Shown here: piece after piece, positions 55,642-63,898 of the stretch | Position numbering within the stretch: position 1 is the first letter of the stretch | Layout: the number at the start of each line of letters is the position of its first letter | From: Acetoanaerobium pronyense | Lineage (GTDB): Bacteria; Bacillota; Clostridia; Peptostreptococcales; Filifactoraceae | Assembly: GCF_017874355.1 (NCBI RefSeq) | Contig: NZ_JAGGLI010000009.1 | Location: forward strand, 25,354-89,353 | Reading direction: 5' to 3' | Length of the DNA stretch: 64,000 bases | The notes under the pieces: model-generated | The model's database searches: none | Told to the model about the DNA's origin: nothing | The model's input: the letters and a program-made list of their open reading frames with translations, nothing else | Program-made: the position numbers and the translations under genes

Positions 55642-56451
55642 TTAACTTGCATGCTTTTTTTCATAATCATATGGCGAAGCCATATGGCAGTGACTATGAA
55701 TTCTTGTAGTGTTGTAAAAGGCTTCTATATATTCAAAAATCAGCCTATGAGCATGGTTGAGGTTCTTTATGACGAACCTGTTCAGATACTCTCTTTTTAT
55801 CAGAGCATGAAATGATTCGATTACAGCATTGTCCCAAGGCGTAGCTTTCTTGGAATAGCTTCTGATGAATTTACCTGACGGTGTAGCATCCATATATGCT
55901 TTGGACACATACTGGACGCCTCGATCGCTATGAATTAGTATCGGAGCATCTGAATATCTTGAAGATTTTGCTTTATTTACAGCTGCCAATACGCTGTCGC
56001 TTGAAAGTGAATCCGAAAGATTCCATCCTACAACTTTGCGAGAAAACAGATCCATTATTGTTGTCAGATAAACGAATCCATCCAGTGTCCACACATAAGT
56101 TATATCCGTTACCCAAACTGTATTTGGAGATTTAGGCGAGAACTTTCTGTCAAGGATATTTTTAAGCTTGATATCAAAATCCGGATCGATAGTAGTTCTT
56201 TTATATGGGCTTACCCAGATGGCTTTTATTCCTAATTCACGCATATAGTTTCCAACCGTTTTTTCTGAGATTATATGCCCTTTGCTTCGAAGTATGGATG
56301 TGATCTTAGGAGCTCCATAGATTTGTTTTGATTCGTTGTAAATCTTTATGATTTCTTGTTTTATCCCCTGTTTTCTGATCTTTTGGCTTGAATTTTGTCT
56401 TTTCATATAGTCATAGTATCCAGAGGATGATACGCCTAGTATTTTAAGCAC
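55642..56451 (-). CDS. IS3-family transposase OrfB (DDE integrase domain)
   Basis: 269 codons from an internal GTG; the natural product is probably an OrfAB fusion. HTH_21 region near the start (GIKQEIIKIYNESKQIYGAPKITSIL), then rve core with catalytic Asp in TVWVTDITYV, Asp in LIHSDRGVQYVS and Glu in AVIESFHALIKRE. The frame is open upstream and lies -1 relative to orfA, with a slippery A AAA AAG heptamer (56541-56547) near the end of orfA. All catalytic residues are present, so the element may be active. Confidence 0.92.
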   Translation of the reverse strand: MLKILGVSSSGYYDYMKRQNSSQKIRKQGIKQEIIKIYNESKQIYGAPKITSILRSKGHIISEKTVGNYMRELGIKAIWVSPYKRTTIDPDFDIKLKNILDRKFSPKSPNTVWVTDITYVWTLDGFVYLTTIMDLFSRKVVGWNLSDSLSSDSVLAAVNKAKSSRYSDAPILIHSDRGVQYVSKAYMDATPSGKFIRSYSKKATPWDNAVIESFHALIKREYLNRFVIKNLNHAHRLIFEYIEAFYNTTRIHSHCHMASPYDYEKKHAS

Positions 56452-56513
56452 ACTATTAACTGAAATACGGCGTTCTTTAGATAATTTAGCAACTTCAATA
56501 TATATTGCTTCAG

Positions 56514-56810
56514 TTAATCTTTGTTTAGTATGCCTATGGCCTTTTTTAGGATTTCAAGTGCATCTTCTTTATCTCTTAGTTCCTTTTTAAGCTTTGCAAT
56601 TTCCTTTTCGGAATCCGACGAATAGTTACCAGAGCCTCTGTGATTCACAATATTATCATTGTTTTTTGCATTTTGGATCCAGTTGTTAAGACTCGAAGCA
56701 CTTATTCTTAGATCCGCGGCAGCGGCTTTCATAGATTTACCGGATGAATGGTAATAGCTGACTGCATCTTGTTTGAATTCTGCGCTATGCTTTGTATTTT
56801 TTGTTCCCAT
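56514..56810 (-). CDS. IS3-family transposase OrfA
   Basis: 98 residues from ATG 56810 behind AAGGAGAGATAAT. The HTH_Tnp_1 domain MGTKNTKHSAEFKQDAVSYY with ASSLNNWIQ binds the element ends, and the C-terminal leucine-zipper-like coil (ELRDKEDALEILKKAIGIL) mediates multimerisation. The slippery run for -1 frameshifting lies within ILKKAIG. Confidence 0.92.
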   Translation of the reverse strand: MGTKNTKHSAEFKQDAVSYYHSSGKSMKAAAADLRISASSLNNWIQNAKNNDNIVNHRGSGNYSSDSEKEIAKLKKELRDKEDALEILKKAIGILNKD

Positions 56811-56865
56811 ATTATCTCTCCTTATCTGATAAAATCATTATATCAAATTCAAGGATATATCATGT

Positions 56866-57641
56866 TTAGCTTCTCCGTTATTTATTCTAACAGCAGCAAT
56901 ATCTCTTTCTTTAAATAAGATACTATATATTTGATCAAAATACTCATAAGACATTTTTAATATCTTTCCTCTTGTTTTGCCCAATCCCTTAGAAAATATT
57001 TCTATGAGATTATTTTCCCATTTTGCTACAAGTGCTTTATCATTAATAAAATTCTTTATAGATTTCTCAAAAATTATTATTAATAAATCCATATTTTCTT
57101 TGAATCTTAAGGTTTCATCTCTATCAATAGCAGTTAATGTATCATTAAATAAAGTGTCTAAAAGTTTTATTTCTGTATACTTTCCTTTAATATGATTACC
57201 AATTTCCTTTTTTAGTGGTTCTCTTCCCTTGAAAACTTCAAAAATTTCTACACTCATAAAAATAATTAAAACTATTGTTAAAATAAATACTGAAATAACC
57301 AAATTGTAAAATTTAAAAGAAATAAAAAAATAATTTATTAGAATAAGACTTAGTAGGAAAATTATTATATTTTTATGTTTTAGAACTTTTGGCTTCATTT
57401 GCATTATGTAATGAGAAATTGAAACTCCATATATCGTTTCATTACTCACTCCCGACATTAAAGAAATTAATGCAATACTTAATGTTGTAATTGTAGCTTG
57501 TATTTGATAGATAGCAACCATAAATTCAGGAAAATTTTCTACTTTAGATATAGAACAATCTGGAATCAAATGCACTGTAGGTAAGTCGTTCAACATACCC
57601 GAAAATAAAGCTATAATCGAAAAAAATAATCGTCTATTCAT
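56866..57641 (-). pseudogene. N-terminal part of the large unknown membrane protein, truncated by the IS
   Basis: From ATG 57641 (MNRRLFFSIIALFSGML) about 258 codons run to the IS border; the apparent ORF then continues a few codons into the IS and stops at 56838. Three to four membrane segments: about 3-18, 43-63, 90-110 and 112-132, followed by a charged helical cytoplasmic region. Joined to 53848-55588 it gives a protein of about 830 residues. Family not recognised. Confidence 0.7.
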
Positions 57642-57689
57642 CGCCCCACCTCAATCTATTTTTTAAATAGTTCTAAAAACTTGATGTTA

Positions 57690-57992
57690 TTAATTTTTTT
57701 CATTTTCAAAATTTCTCTTTTTTCTTATAGCCCAAAAACAACATCCGCTTACACAAAACAGAAGAATTGCTATTATATATTTATAGAGGTTATGGTGACT
57801 ACTCGTTAAGAATATAGCTGTAGGTCCACCCGCACCACCTATTATAGCTACAGAAGATGCTTCTCTTTTAGAAAACTCCATATTAAAACGATTTTTTAGA
57901 TATATCTTAAATAAAAAATCACTAAAAGTTAGAATTCCTCCCATCAAAGCAGTTGATATCATTGTAATTTTTAAAAATCTACTCTTTTTCAT
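57690..57992 (-). CDS. Small membrane protein with oxaloacetate-decarboxylase-beta-like motif
   Basis: 100 residues from ATG 57992 (MKKSRFLKITMISTALMGGIL) behind AAAGGAATTGATTTT. Two hydrophobic segments (about 8-28 and 71-88). Between them is SVAIIGGAGGPTAIFLTSS, very close to the conserved IIGGADGPTAI segment of Na+-pumping decarboxylase beta subunits, although the rest of that ~400-residue protein is absent and the Asp is Gly. Starts 4 nt after the lipoprotein gene stop, so co-transcribed with it. Function unknown. Confidence 0.75.
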   Translation of the reverse strand: MKKSRFLKITMISTALMGGILTFSDFLFKIYLKNRFNMEFSKREASSVAIIGGAGGPTAIFLTSSHHNLYKYIIAILLFCVSGCCFWAIRKKRNFENEKN

Positions 57993-57996
57993 AAAA

Positions 57997-58503
57997 TCAA
58001 TTCCTTTCAACAACCACATCTATTCCTATTACTCCATATTGCTTATCACTAATATCTATTCTTTTTGCAACAGTTATAATTCTTTCCCCACTCGTAATAT
58101 CTTCATACACTTCGGAAATATATATTCCATCTTTCATAGCTTGAGTATACCATGGCCTTGTTCTGGCATCATAATCTCCTGGTAGCTCTGCAAAAGGATA
58201 TATATAAAATTCGCCTGTCTCTTTTGCAAGATACATGTGCTGCATTACTAAATCACTATTATTTTCAAATGCAGATATCACTTCAACTGCATTTTCTTTT
58301 TCTATAATATGTAGATTTTCTATAAAATAATTTAGAAGCGTTTCGATTTCTTTTACATCTACATTATTTTCATAGTTTTCTTCTATAATTGTAGTTGTTT
58401 CAATCTCAGTATTTTCAAAGCCTATATCAAAAGCCACTCCACACCCGCTTAAAACTATTGAACTAAAAATACCTATCAGAAAATATTTAATTTGATTTTT
58501 CAT
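57997..58503 (-). CDS. Lipoprotein with a Cache-like sensor domain only
   Basis: 168 residues. Signal peptide with lipobox VLSGC (Cys about 21). Residues about 45-165 resemble the PDC/Cache fold of chemoreceptors: YDARTRPWYTQAMKDGIYISEVYED, then GERIITVAKRI and YGVIGIDV. No membrane-spanning signalling module follows, so it may bind a ligand at the cell surface and pass it to another protein. In an operon with the small membrane protein gene that follows. Confidence 0.75.
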   Translation of the reverse strand: MKNQIKYFLIGIFSSIVLSGCGVAFDIGFENTEIETTTIIEENYENNVDVKEIETLLNYFIENLHIIEKENAVEVISAFENNSDLVMQHMYLAKETGEFYIYPFAELPGDYDARTRPWYTQAMKDGIYISEVYEDITSGERIITVAKRIDISDKQYGVIGIDVVVERN

Positions 58504-58602
58504 ATAATCCCCCTGCTAATTATTTATAAGATTACTAAAATACTTGTTTCTATGAATCTATACATATCACAATGAACTACTCCTTTATCATACATTTATA
58601 TA

Positions 58603-58917
58603 TTAATCTCTCATAAAGCTTTTTATTAAGTTAGAAAACCCATATGGAATATATAATATTCCTGCAAGGGATCCGAAAAATCCAGCCCTAAGCACAAGCC
58701 TCAAGTATCCTGTTATTTCAGGATTTTTCAAAGCATATTCAAATGCAGTTAAAGTAAGAGCACAAAATACTCCTTTTAAAATCATTATTATCCCTTGTTT
58801 TGTAGTATGATTTGGCTCCATAGATGCTCTTTCTCTTATTTCGTCATCTTCAACTTTACGTAAATTTTTATCCTCAAGCTCTCTCAGTCTTGCTACAGAA
58901 TTATATCTCCAAAACAT
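58603..58917 (-). CDS. Small membrane protein, unknown
   Basis: 104 residues from ATG 58917 behind AGGGGGATTATA. Charged N-terminal half (RLRELEDKNLRKVEDDEIRE) followed by two hydrophobic segments at about 42-62 and 72-94. No family recognised. Lies 15 nt after the next gene upstream on the same strand. Confidence 0.65.
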   Translation of the reverse strand: MFWRYNSVARLRELEDKNLRKVEDDEIRERASMEPNHTTKQGIIMILKGVFCALTLTAFEYALKNPEITGYLRLVLRAGFFGSLAGILYIPYGFSNLIKSFMRD

Positions 58918-58932
58918 TATAATCCCCCTATT

Positions 58933-59508
58933 TTATGAGATTTCTTCAAATCTTAACTGATTATTAATAATCTTATAAGCTTTATCAATAATATCTCTAT
59001 CTTCAATTGTGTATACAAGCTTAATATCAATAAAAAGTATTTTGTATTTATAGTAAATTTTAAGATTTTCATTGTTTTTTTCTATGTTTTGAATTTCCTT
59101 CCACGTAAAAGCAAATTTGTCCCCAACTATTCCTTTAATTGTAATCCTTTTTCTTGATAAGCCACAAACATGTATTAAAAAGACTATGAATAGTGGTAGT
59201 AGACTTAATGATATTTTTATTGGAATTGCCTGTAGATAGGTATCATAATATCCATGCATTATTGACAAAGCTATATCTGAGTTAATATCTCTATATATCA
59301 CTATTAGATACATTATTGAAAGGACAACGTTTATAAAAATACCTGCTTTAGGATATTTCTTATACAGCTGTTTATTTTTAATAGGTATTAGCGTCTTTCC
59401 AAATGAAAAGTTTCTGTAGAGCTGCTTTATTATCAAATAAAAAATAATTATATAAGATATTGATACTAATAAAATTACTATAATATCGCTAGGACTAAAA
59501 TTTCCCAT
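58933..59508 (-). CDS. Membrane protein, unknown
   Basis: About 191 residues from ATG 59508 (MGNFSPSDIIVILLVSISYI) behind GGGGGTTTTT; the longer frame from 59589 lacks a ribosome site. Three hydrophobic segments at about 9-29, 58-76 and 98-118, then a soluble tail with KRITIKGIVGDKFAFTWKEIQNIE that resembles the DUF5673/PH-like tail of small bacterial membrane proteins. Function unknown. Confidence 0.65.
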   Translation of the reverse strand: MGNFSPSDIIVILLVSISYIIIFYLIIKQLYRNFSFGKTLIPIKNKQLYKKYPKAGIFINVVLSIMYLIVIYRDINSDIALSIMHGYYDTYLQAIPIKISLSLLPLFIVFLIHVCGLSRKRITIKGIVGDKFAFTWKEIQNIEKNNENLKIYYKYKILFIDIKLVYTIEDRDIIDKAYKIINNQLRFEEIS

Positions 59509-59716
59509 AAAAACCCCCATTGAATTAGTTAAAGAAGAAACATAGTTCTTAATCATTATTATTTTCATCTTCATAATACTCTTATTCACTCAAATAGTTA
59601 AGCGACATAAATGCACTACTTTAAAATATGGACTTTAAAGAAAAAATATTAACGAAAGGATTAATTAAAAGAATCTTAAAATTATGAAAGTGGAGTCTTA
59701 GGAAATTTTATGTATT

Positions 59717-60049
59717 TTAGACTTGATAAATTGCATTTAGCCCCATCCATAAGGCCAAGAATATACCAAACAGCGCAATATGAAATATGGGAGAGAGACT
59801 TATTAAGGAAATTCTTTTATTCTTTAGTGTTTCTCTTAATGAAAAGATATACGTAATTAAATATGTTCCAGCAAGGAACATTGTGATTAAGGCTACTGCG
59901 CCTTGTATAAACTCATTAAACTCAGACCAATTTGTCATTCCAATGTTTGCAACAGACATTAGAGTTCCAATCCAAGATATTAGAGAAAACGGTATTGGCA
60001 GTGCCAAAAGGATAAATAGCAATATTATTGATTTTTTATTGTTTTCCAA
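59717..60049 (-). CDS. Small four-helix membrane protein, unknown
   Basis: 110 residues from TTG 60049 (reads LENNKKSIILLFILLALPIPF) behind GAAGGGGTGATAA. Three to four hydrophobic segments. It directly follows the 58-codon ORF at 60054-60230, whose stop lies inside this ribosome site, so the two are co-translated. No family recognised. Confidence 0.7.
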   Translation of the reverse strand: MENNKKSIILLFILLALPIPFSLISWIGTLMSVANIGMTNWSEFNEFIQGAVALITMFLAGTYLITYIFSLRETLKNKRISLISLSPIFHIALFGIFLALWMGLNAIYQV

Positions 60050-60053
60050 ATTA

Positions 60054-60230
60054 TCACCCCTTCTCTTTTATCATTTTTTCTATATCTTCAATTCTCTTCT
60101 CATTCATCCTAAACCTTCTAGGAATAGCAACTGAAAAGGTATAAATAGCGTAGATTATACCTATCAACACCAAGATATTTAATATTTGAAATATAAAACC
60201 CCAATCAAACTGTACTCCAAAATTATTCAT
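60054..60230 (-). CDS. 58-residue single-span membrane peptide
   Basis: From ATG 60230 (MNNFGVQFDWGFIFQILNIL) behind AAAAGGGGGAAATTTTC. One membrane segment at about 12-35 and a basic, helical cytoplasmic tail (RRFRMNEKRIEDIEKMIKEK). The good ribosome site and the tight coupling to the next gene support expression. The remaining bases to 60379 show nothing else recognisable. Confidence 0.7.
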   Translation of the reverse strand: MNNFGVQFDWGFIFQILNILVLIGIIYAIYTFSVAIPRRFRMNEKRIEDIEKMIKEKG

Positions 60231-60379
60231 GAAAATTTCCCCCTTTTATTTTTTATCTTACCAACAAAATCTCCCTTCTCTATCTCTACCCATTTATAAG
60301 AACTCTACTAATTTTATCCGGTACCTAAAAGTTCTAAGAGGCACTGGATTTACGAATTAAAATGGGCGTCCCTATATCC

Positions 60380-60426
60380 AATTTATCAAATATTTCCATA
60401 TATATAAAGTTCTTTTGATATAATAT
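60380..60426. repeat. 47-bp dispersed AT-rich element, copy B, carrying an extended -10
   Basis: 42 of 47 positions match 53029-53075. On the plus strand it contains TGATATAAT (60416-60424), an extended -10 placed correctly for the ABC genes at 60460. Confidence 0.6.
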
Positions 60427-60459
60427 AAGAGTCGATTCGAATAAATGGAGATGATATGA

Positions 60460-61236
60460 ATGTCTAGCATAATAAAGATAACGAACCTTAGAAAAAGCTA
60501 TGGAACTAATGAGGTCTTAAAAGGTATAAACCTTGATATCCAAAAAGGGGATATTGTGGGATATATCGGACCAAACGGTTCTGGAAAAAGTACTACAGTA
60601 AAAATACTCCTTAGTATACTTACAGATTACGAAGGGGATATAGAGATTTTTGGTGAAAATATAAAAAATAACCCTGTAAAGTACAAATCTAAAATCGGAT
60701 ATGTGCCTGAGGTTGCAGAGCTTTACGAAAGCCTCACTCCTAGAGAGTTTTTAAACTTTTTAGGTGGAATCTACGGCATGGATGAATCTGAAATAGATAC
60801 AAAGGCTATGCAGCTCATGGATATATTTGGAATTAAGGAAAGCTATGATTCTAGGATCTCTTCCTTTTCAAAAGGTATGAAGCAAAAGGTACTGATAATC
60901 AGCAGTATGATTCACAATCCAGACATACTTTTTTTGGATGAGCCTCTAAGCGGTCTTGATGCCAATAGCGTAGCAGTCCTTAAAGAAATACTTCATCAGC
61001 TTTCAAAAAAAGGCAAAACTATTTTTTATTCGTCTCATATCATGGACGTAGTTGAAAAAATAAGCTCTAGAATAGTGCTTATAAAGGATGGACAAATCCT
61101 AGCTGATGGGAGCTTTGACGAACTTAAAAATATAAATTTAGATAGTTCTCTTGAAAATATATTCAATCAGCTTACTGGATTTAACGATCATACTGACCTT
61201 GCCAAGAAGTTTGTAGATATAATTGGAGGGGAGTAA
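60460..61236 (+). CDS. ABC exporter ATP-binding protein
   Basis: 258 residues. Walker A YIGPNGSGKSTTVK, signature FSKGMKQKVLIISSMI (SKGMKQ variant common in ABC-2 exporters), Walker B ILFLDEPLSGLD and switch His in YSSHIMDV. It precedes a large membrane permease by 1 nt, forming a two-gene exporter of unknown substrate. Confidence 0.93.
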   Translation: MSSIIKITNLRKSYGTNEVLKGINLDIQKGDIVGYIGPNGSGKSTTVKILLSILTDYEGDIEIFGENIKNNPVKYKSKIGYVPEVAELYESLTPREFLNFLGGIYGMDESEIDTKAMQLMDIFGIKESYDSRISSFSKGMKQKVLIISSMIHNPDILFLDEPLSGLDANSVAVLKEILHQLSKKGKTIFYSSHIMDVVEKISSRIVLIKDGQILADGSFDELKNINLDSSLENIFNQLTGFNDHTDLAKKFVDIIGGE

Positions 61237-61237
61237 G

Positions 61238-62878
61238 ATGAGTGATCCATTTATACTAAAACTAATTGATAAAATCAGCTTTTTTTATGGCTTTTTCGGA
61301 CTTGATTATAAAGAGATAAGGAAAATATTAAAAGTTAAGTTAATTATGGACGAAAGAAGAACATCAAATATATCAAATGTAGAAAGTAAAAACGGAAAAA
61401 CAAATCTTTTCAAAAAATCATTAATTGTGTATGCATTTATTGGATTTTTTGTTGGAATAACAATGCTTTCTCCTATCCCTTTATTTATCAAAGGAAATAT
61501 TATATTTGGACTTTCGTTTTTTATGATAATGTCAGTCCTTATATCGGACTATTCCTCTGTGCTTCTTGATGTCAAAGAAAAATCAATACTTGGAAGTAGG
61601 CCACTTAACCCTAAGAGCATTAATGCAGCAAAGATGAGTCATATAGCTATTTATATATTTCAAATAGGAATGGCAATAATGGGACCAGCTCTTCTGATGG
61701 GTTCTTATAAGCATGGAGCTTTGTTTGGAGTTGCTTTTGTCCTTGCATCTATACTTCTTATAGCTATGACTGTATTTCTTTCTTCACTTATGTATTTTCT
61801 CCTCCTTAAGTTTTTTAGTGGAGAAAAGCTAAAGGATATATTAAATTATTTTCAGATTTTTATATCTATATTCATAATGATTTTTTATCAGGTGATGGTA
61901 AGAATATTTGAAATCTCTGAGCTTACCGCAACATTTTCTCAGGGTACGTGGACTCACCTTATTCCTTCTGCATGGTTTTCATCATTTTTGATATTGGCTA
62001 CAGAAGGTTTTGAGGATAATTACTATATAGTGTCTGCATCACTTGGACTTATTATTCCTGTCATTCTTTTTACAGTTTATTCAAAGGGAATAGTTCCCTA
62101 TTTTGAGGCAAATCTTCAAAAGATTTTTGAGTCCTCATCAAATGAAAGATATAAAAAGAAAAGAGTAGGGCTGTTAGAAAGAATCCTATCACGAGACCCA
62201 AGAGAAAGAGCATTTATATCTCTTTCTAAAAATATAATGGCTAAGGATAGGAAGTTAAAATTAAAGCTTTATCCAGGGCTTTCATTTGCAGTGATATTTC
62301 CATTTATATTTCTTCTTAATTTAGCAAGTGGGCTTTCCTTTGATGAATTTAGAGAAACTTTACTATCTGGAAGATATTATATGTATTGCTATTTTTCAAT
62401 TATGTTTATAGTTAGTCTTCTCCCCCTTATAAGTACTAGTGAGAACTACAAGGCTGCTTGGATATACAAGGCAATGCCTCTTGATAACCCGCAGATTATA
62501 TTTAAAGGAGCTGTAAAAGCTTTTATTATAAAATACGTGATTCCAGTTCAGGCTTTTATATGCATACTATTTTTGATTATATATAACATGACAATACCTT
62601 TTGACATGATATTGCTTCTTATTAATTCAATACTTGCCATTGTTCTTGCATTTAAGTTTTCGGAAAAAAGGCTACCCTTTAGTGAAGACTTTGAATATCT
62701 TAAAAATAATAATATGGCCATGCTATTTACAAGCGCTCCTATATATGGTGGACTTGCACTAATTCACTTTATATCAGGAAATTTCACATATGGCATTTTC
62801 GTAGCAATCCTAGTTTCATTAGCTGCTCTTTTAGTTACTTGGAAAAAAGGTTTTAAGGTAGAGTGGAAGGGACTTTAA
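61238..62878 (+). CDS. ABC exporter permease (large ABC-2-like membrane protein)
   Basis: 546 residues from ATG 61238 (MSDPFILKLIDKISFFYGFFGLDYKEIRKILKVKL) behind GGAGGGGAGTAAG. About 12 hydrophobic segments with a charged cytoplasmic loop around residues 295-325 (SSSNERYKKKRVGLLERILSRDPRERAFISL). This plan matches a Firmicutes family of uncharacterised ABC exporter permeases. Partner of the preceding ATPase. Confidence 0.85.
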   Translation: MSDPFILKLIDKISFFYGFFGLDYKEIRKILKVKLIMDERRTSNISNVESKNGKTNLFKKSLIVYAFIGFFVGITMLSPIPLFIKGNIIFGLSFFMIMSVLISDYSSVLLDVKEKSILGSRPLNPKSINAAKMSHIAIYIFQIGMAIMGPALLMGSYKHGALFGVAFVLASILLIAMTVFLSSLMYFLLLKFFSGEKLKDILNYFQIFISIFIMIFYQVMVRIFEISELTATFSQGTWTHLIPSAWFSSFLILATEGFEDNYYIVSASLGLIIPVILFTVYSKGIVPYFEANLQKIFESSSNERYKKKRVGLLERILSRDPRERAFISLSKNIMAKDRKLKLKLYPGLSFAVIFPFIFLLNLASGLSFDEFRETLLSGRYYMYCYFSIMFIVSLLPLISTSENYKAAWIYKAMPLDNPQIIFKGAVKAFIIKYVIPVQAFICILFLIIYNMTIPFDMILLLINSILAIVLAFKFSEKRLPFSEDFEYLKNNNMAMLFTSAPIYGGLALIHFISGNFTYGIFVAILVSLAALLVTWKKGFKVEWKGL

Positions 62879-62895
62879 ACAATATTTTGTATAAA

Positions 62896-62945
62896 AATAA
62901 GGAAAGTACTAGATATGCTGCCTAGCACTTTCCTTATTTTATTTA
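62896..62945 (+). terminator. Terminator after the ABC exporter operon
   Basis: Arms AAATAAGGAAAGTACTAG and CTAGCACTTTCCTTATTT with a T-rich tail; can also serve the convergent small gene. Confidence 0.88.
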
Positions 62946-62973
62946 AACAATATATATTTCATTTTGTGATGAA

Positions 62974-63237
62974 TTACTCTTTTTCATTTTTAGCATAATA
63001 CTCATATATAAAAATCCCATAGGCTACTATTGTAAAAAAAACAGCTATAAAAAGAAAACCCATTATATAATAATTTGGTTTTGGTAGCTGTCCAAAAATT
63101 TTAAATAGGTAGTGCCTTCTCATATGCTGATTAAAATAGAAAATACCGAATATGAAAATGAAATTTGTAATAGCATGATATAGAAAAATCTGATATTTAT
63201 TTCCTTTTTTTATGAAATTTTTTATATATTTTTTCAT
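62974..63237 (-). CDS. Small membrane protein, unknown
   Basis: 87 residues from ATG 63237 behind AAGGGGCTATCTT. A strongly basic N-terminus (MKKYIKNFIKKGNKYQ), two hydrophobic segments (about 19-34 and 57-78) and a short acidic tail. No family recognised. It follows the 63269 gene by 31 nt on the same strand. Confidence 0.65.
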   Translation of the reverse strand: MKKYIKNFIKKGNKYQIFLYHAITNFIFIFGIFYFNQHMRRHYLFKIFGQLPKPNYYIMGFLFIAVFFTIVAYGIFIYEYYAKNEKE

Positions 63238-63268
63238 AAGATAGCCCCTTCTTATATTGATTCTCCTC

Positions 63269-63898
63269 TTATTCTAAGGAATTATATACAGCTTCATTTT
63301 CTTTGATGACATTTGGTAAAAGAGGATATACATATTCAAAAAAGTATTCCTGTTCTATATACCAACCAAAACTACCTAAATTTTCCATAGGAAGACCAGA
63401 TACTAAATCATAACCATGCATTATAGAGTTATGATCAAGGGTGTAAGGAAGAACATCCATTGCACCTTTGCCGTTGATATCTTGATTAGGATTATATTTA
63501 GAAAACCAATAGCTCATATCTACATAATTTTTTCCATTTATTTTCTTAATAACAATAGCTGAGCCATCTCTAATAATAACTTTCTGTTCTTCTGGACTCC
63601 AGTGAAGTTGAAGCTTGGTGTTATCTGATAAATCTTTTAAAGACATATAAGTTCTTCCATCGATATTATAAGCTTGAATATTTAATGCTTCGTCGTTGAT
63701 TTCTATAGAGTAGCTGACAGGTAATGCAGTTTTATTTTTATTAACTGCAAAAGAATCATTAGAAGGTTGAAGAAATAAAACAAAAATAAAACAACAAGCG
63801 AAGCCTAGTAAAAATGCAGAAATAAGAGATATTATTATCAATATAATAAATTTTTTTATAATAATCACTCCTTGATTATTTTTTATTATATAATCCAT
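63269..63898 (-). CDS. Membrane-anchored copper-amine-oxidase-N-like (stalk domain) protein
   Basis: One N-terminal anchor (FIILIIISLISAFLLGFACC). Residues about 60-125 resemble the copper amine oxidase N-terminal/stalk domain common on clostridial cell surfaces (IEINDEALNIQAYNIDGRTYMSLKDLSD, then KINGKNYVDMSYW). The remaining C-terminus is not recognised. Start is uncertain: ATG 63898 has only weak GGGATGAG before it, whereas a good AAGGAG lies inside the frame, followed 8 nt later by ATA AAA AAA TTT, which would need a rare non-AUG start. The ~100 bases to the window end show no gene. Confidence 0.75.
   Translation of the reverse strand: MDYIIKNNQGVIIIKKFIILIIISLISAFLLGFACCFIFVLFLQPSNDSFAVNKNKTALPVSYSIEINDEALNIQAYNIDGRTYMSLKDLSDNTKLQLHWSPEEQKVIIRDGSAIVIKKINGKNYVDMSYWFSKYNPNQDINGKGAMDVLPYTLDHNSIMHGYDLVSGLPMENLGSFGWYIEQEYFFEYVYPLLPNVIKENEAVYNSLE

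Larger units (their letters stand above)
55589..56865 (-). mobile_element. IS3-family insertion sequence inside the large unknown gene
   Basis: About 1.27 kb with overlapping orfA and orfB in the IS3 arrangement. The orfB-side end (from about 55589) contains TGTCAATAAAACGGACAAC. The orfA-side end (to about 56865) contains TGATATATCCTTGAA on the minus strand. The terminal inverted repeats match only weakly, so the exact ends are uncertain. A TAA on both sides (55594-55596 and 56866-56868, minus-strand reading) would be a 3-bp target duplication, and joining the flanks there restores the reading frame. Confidence 0.8.
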
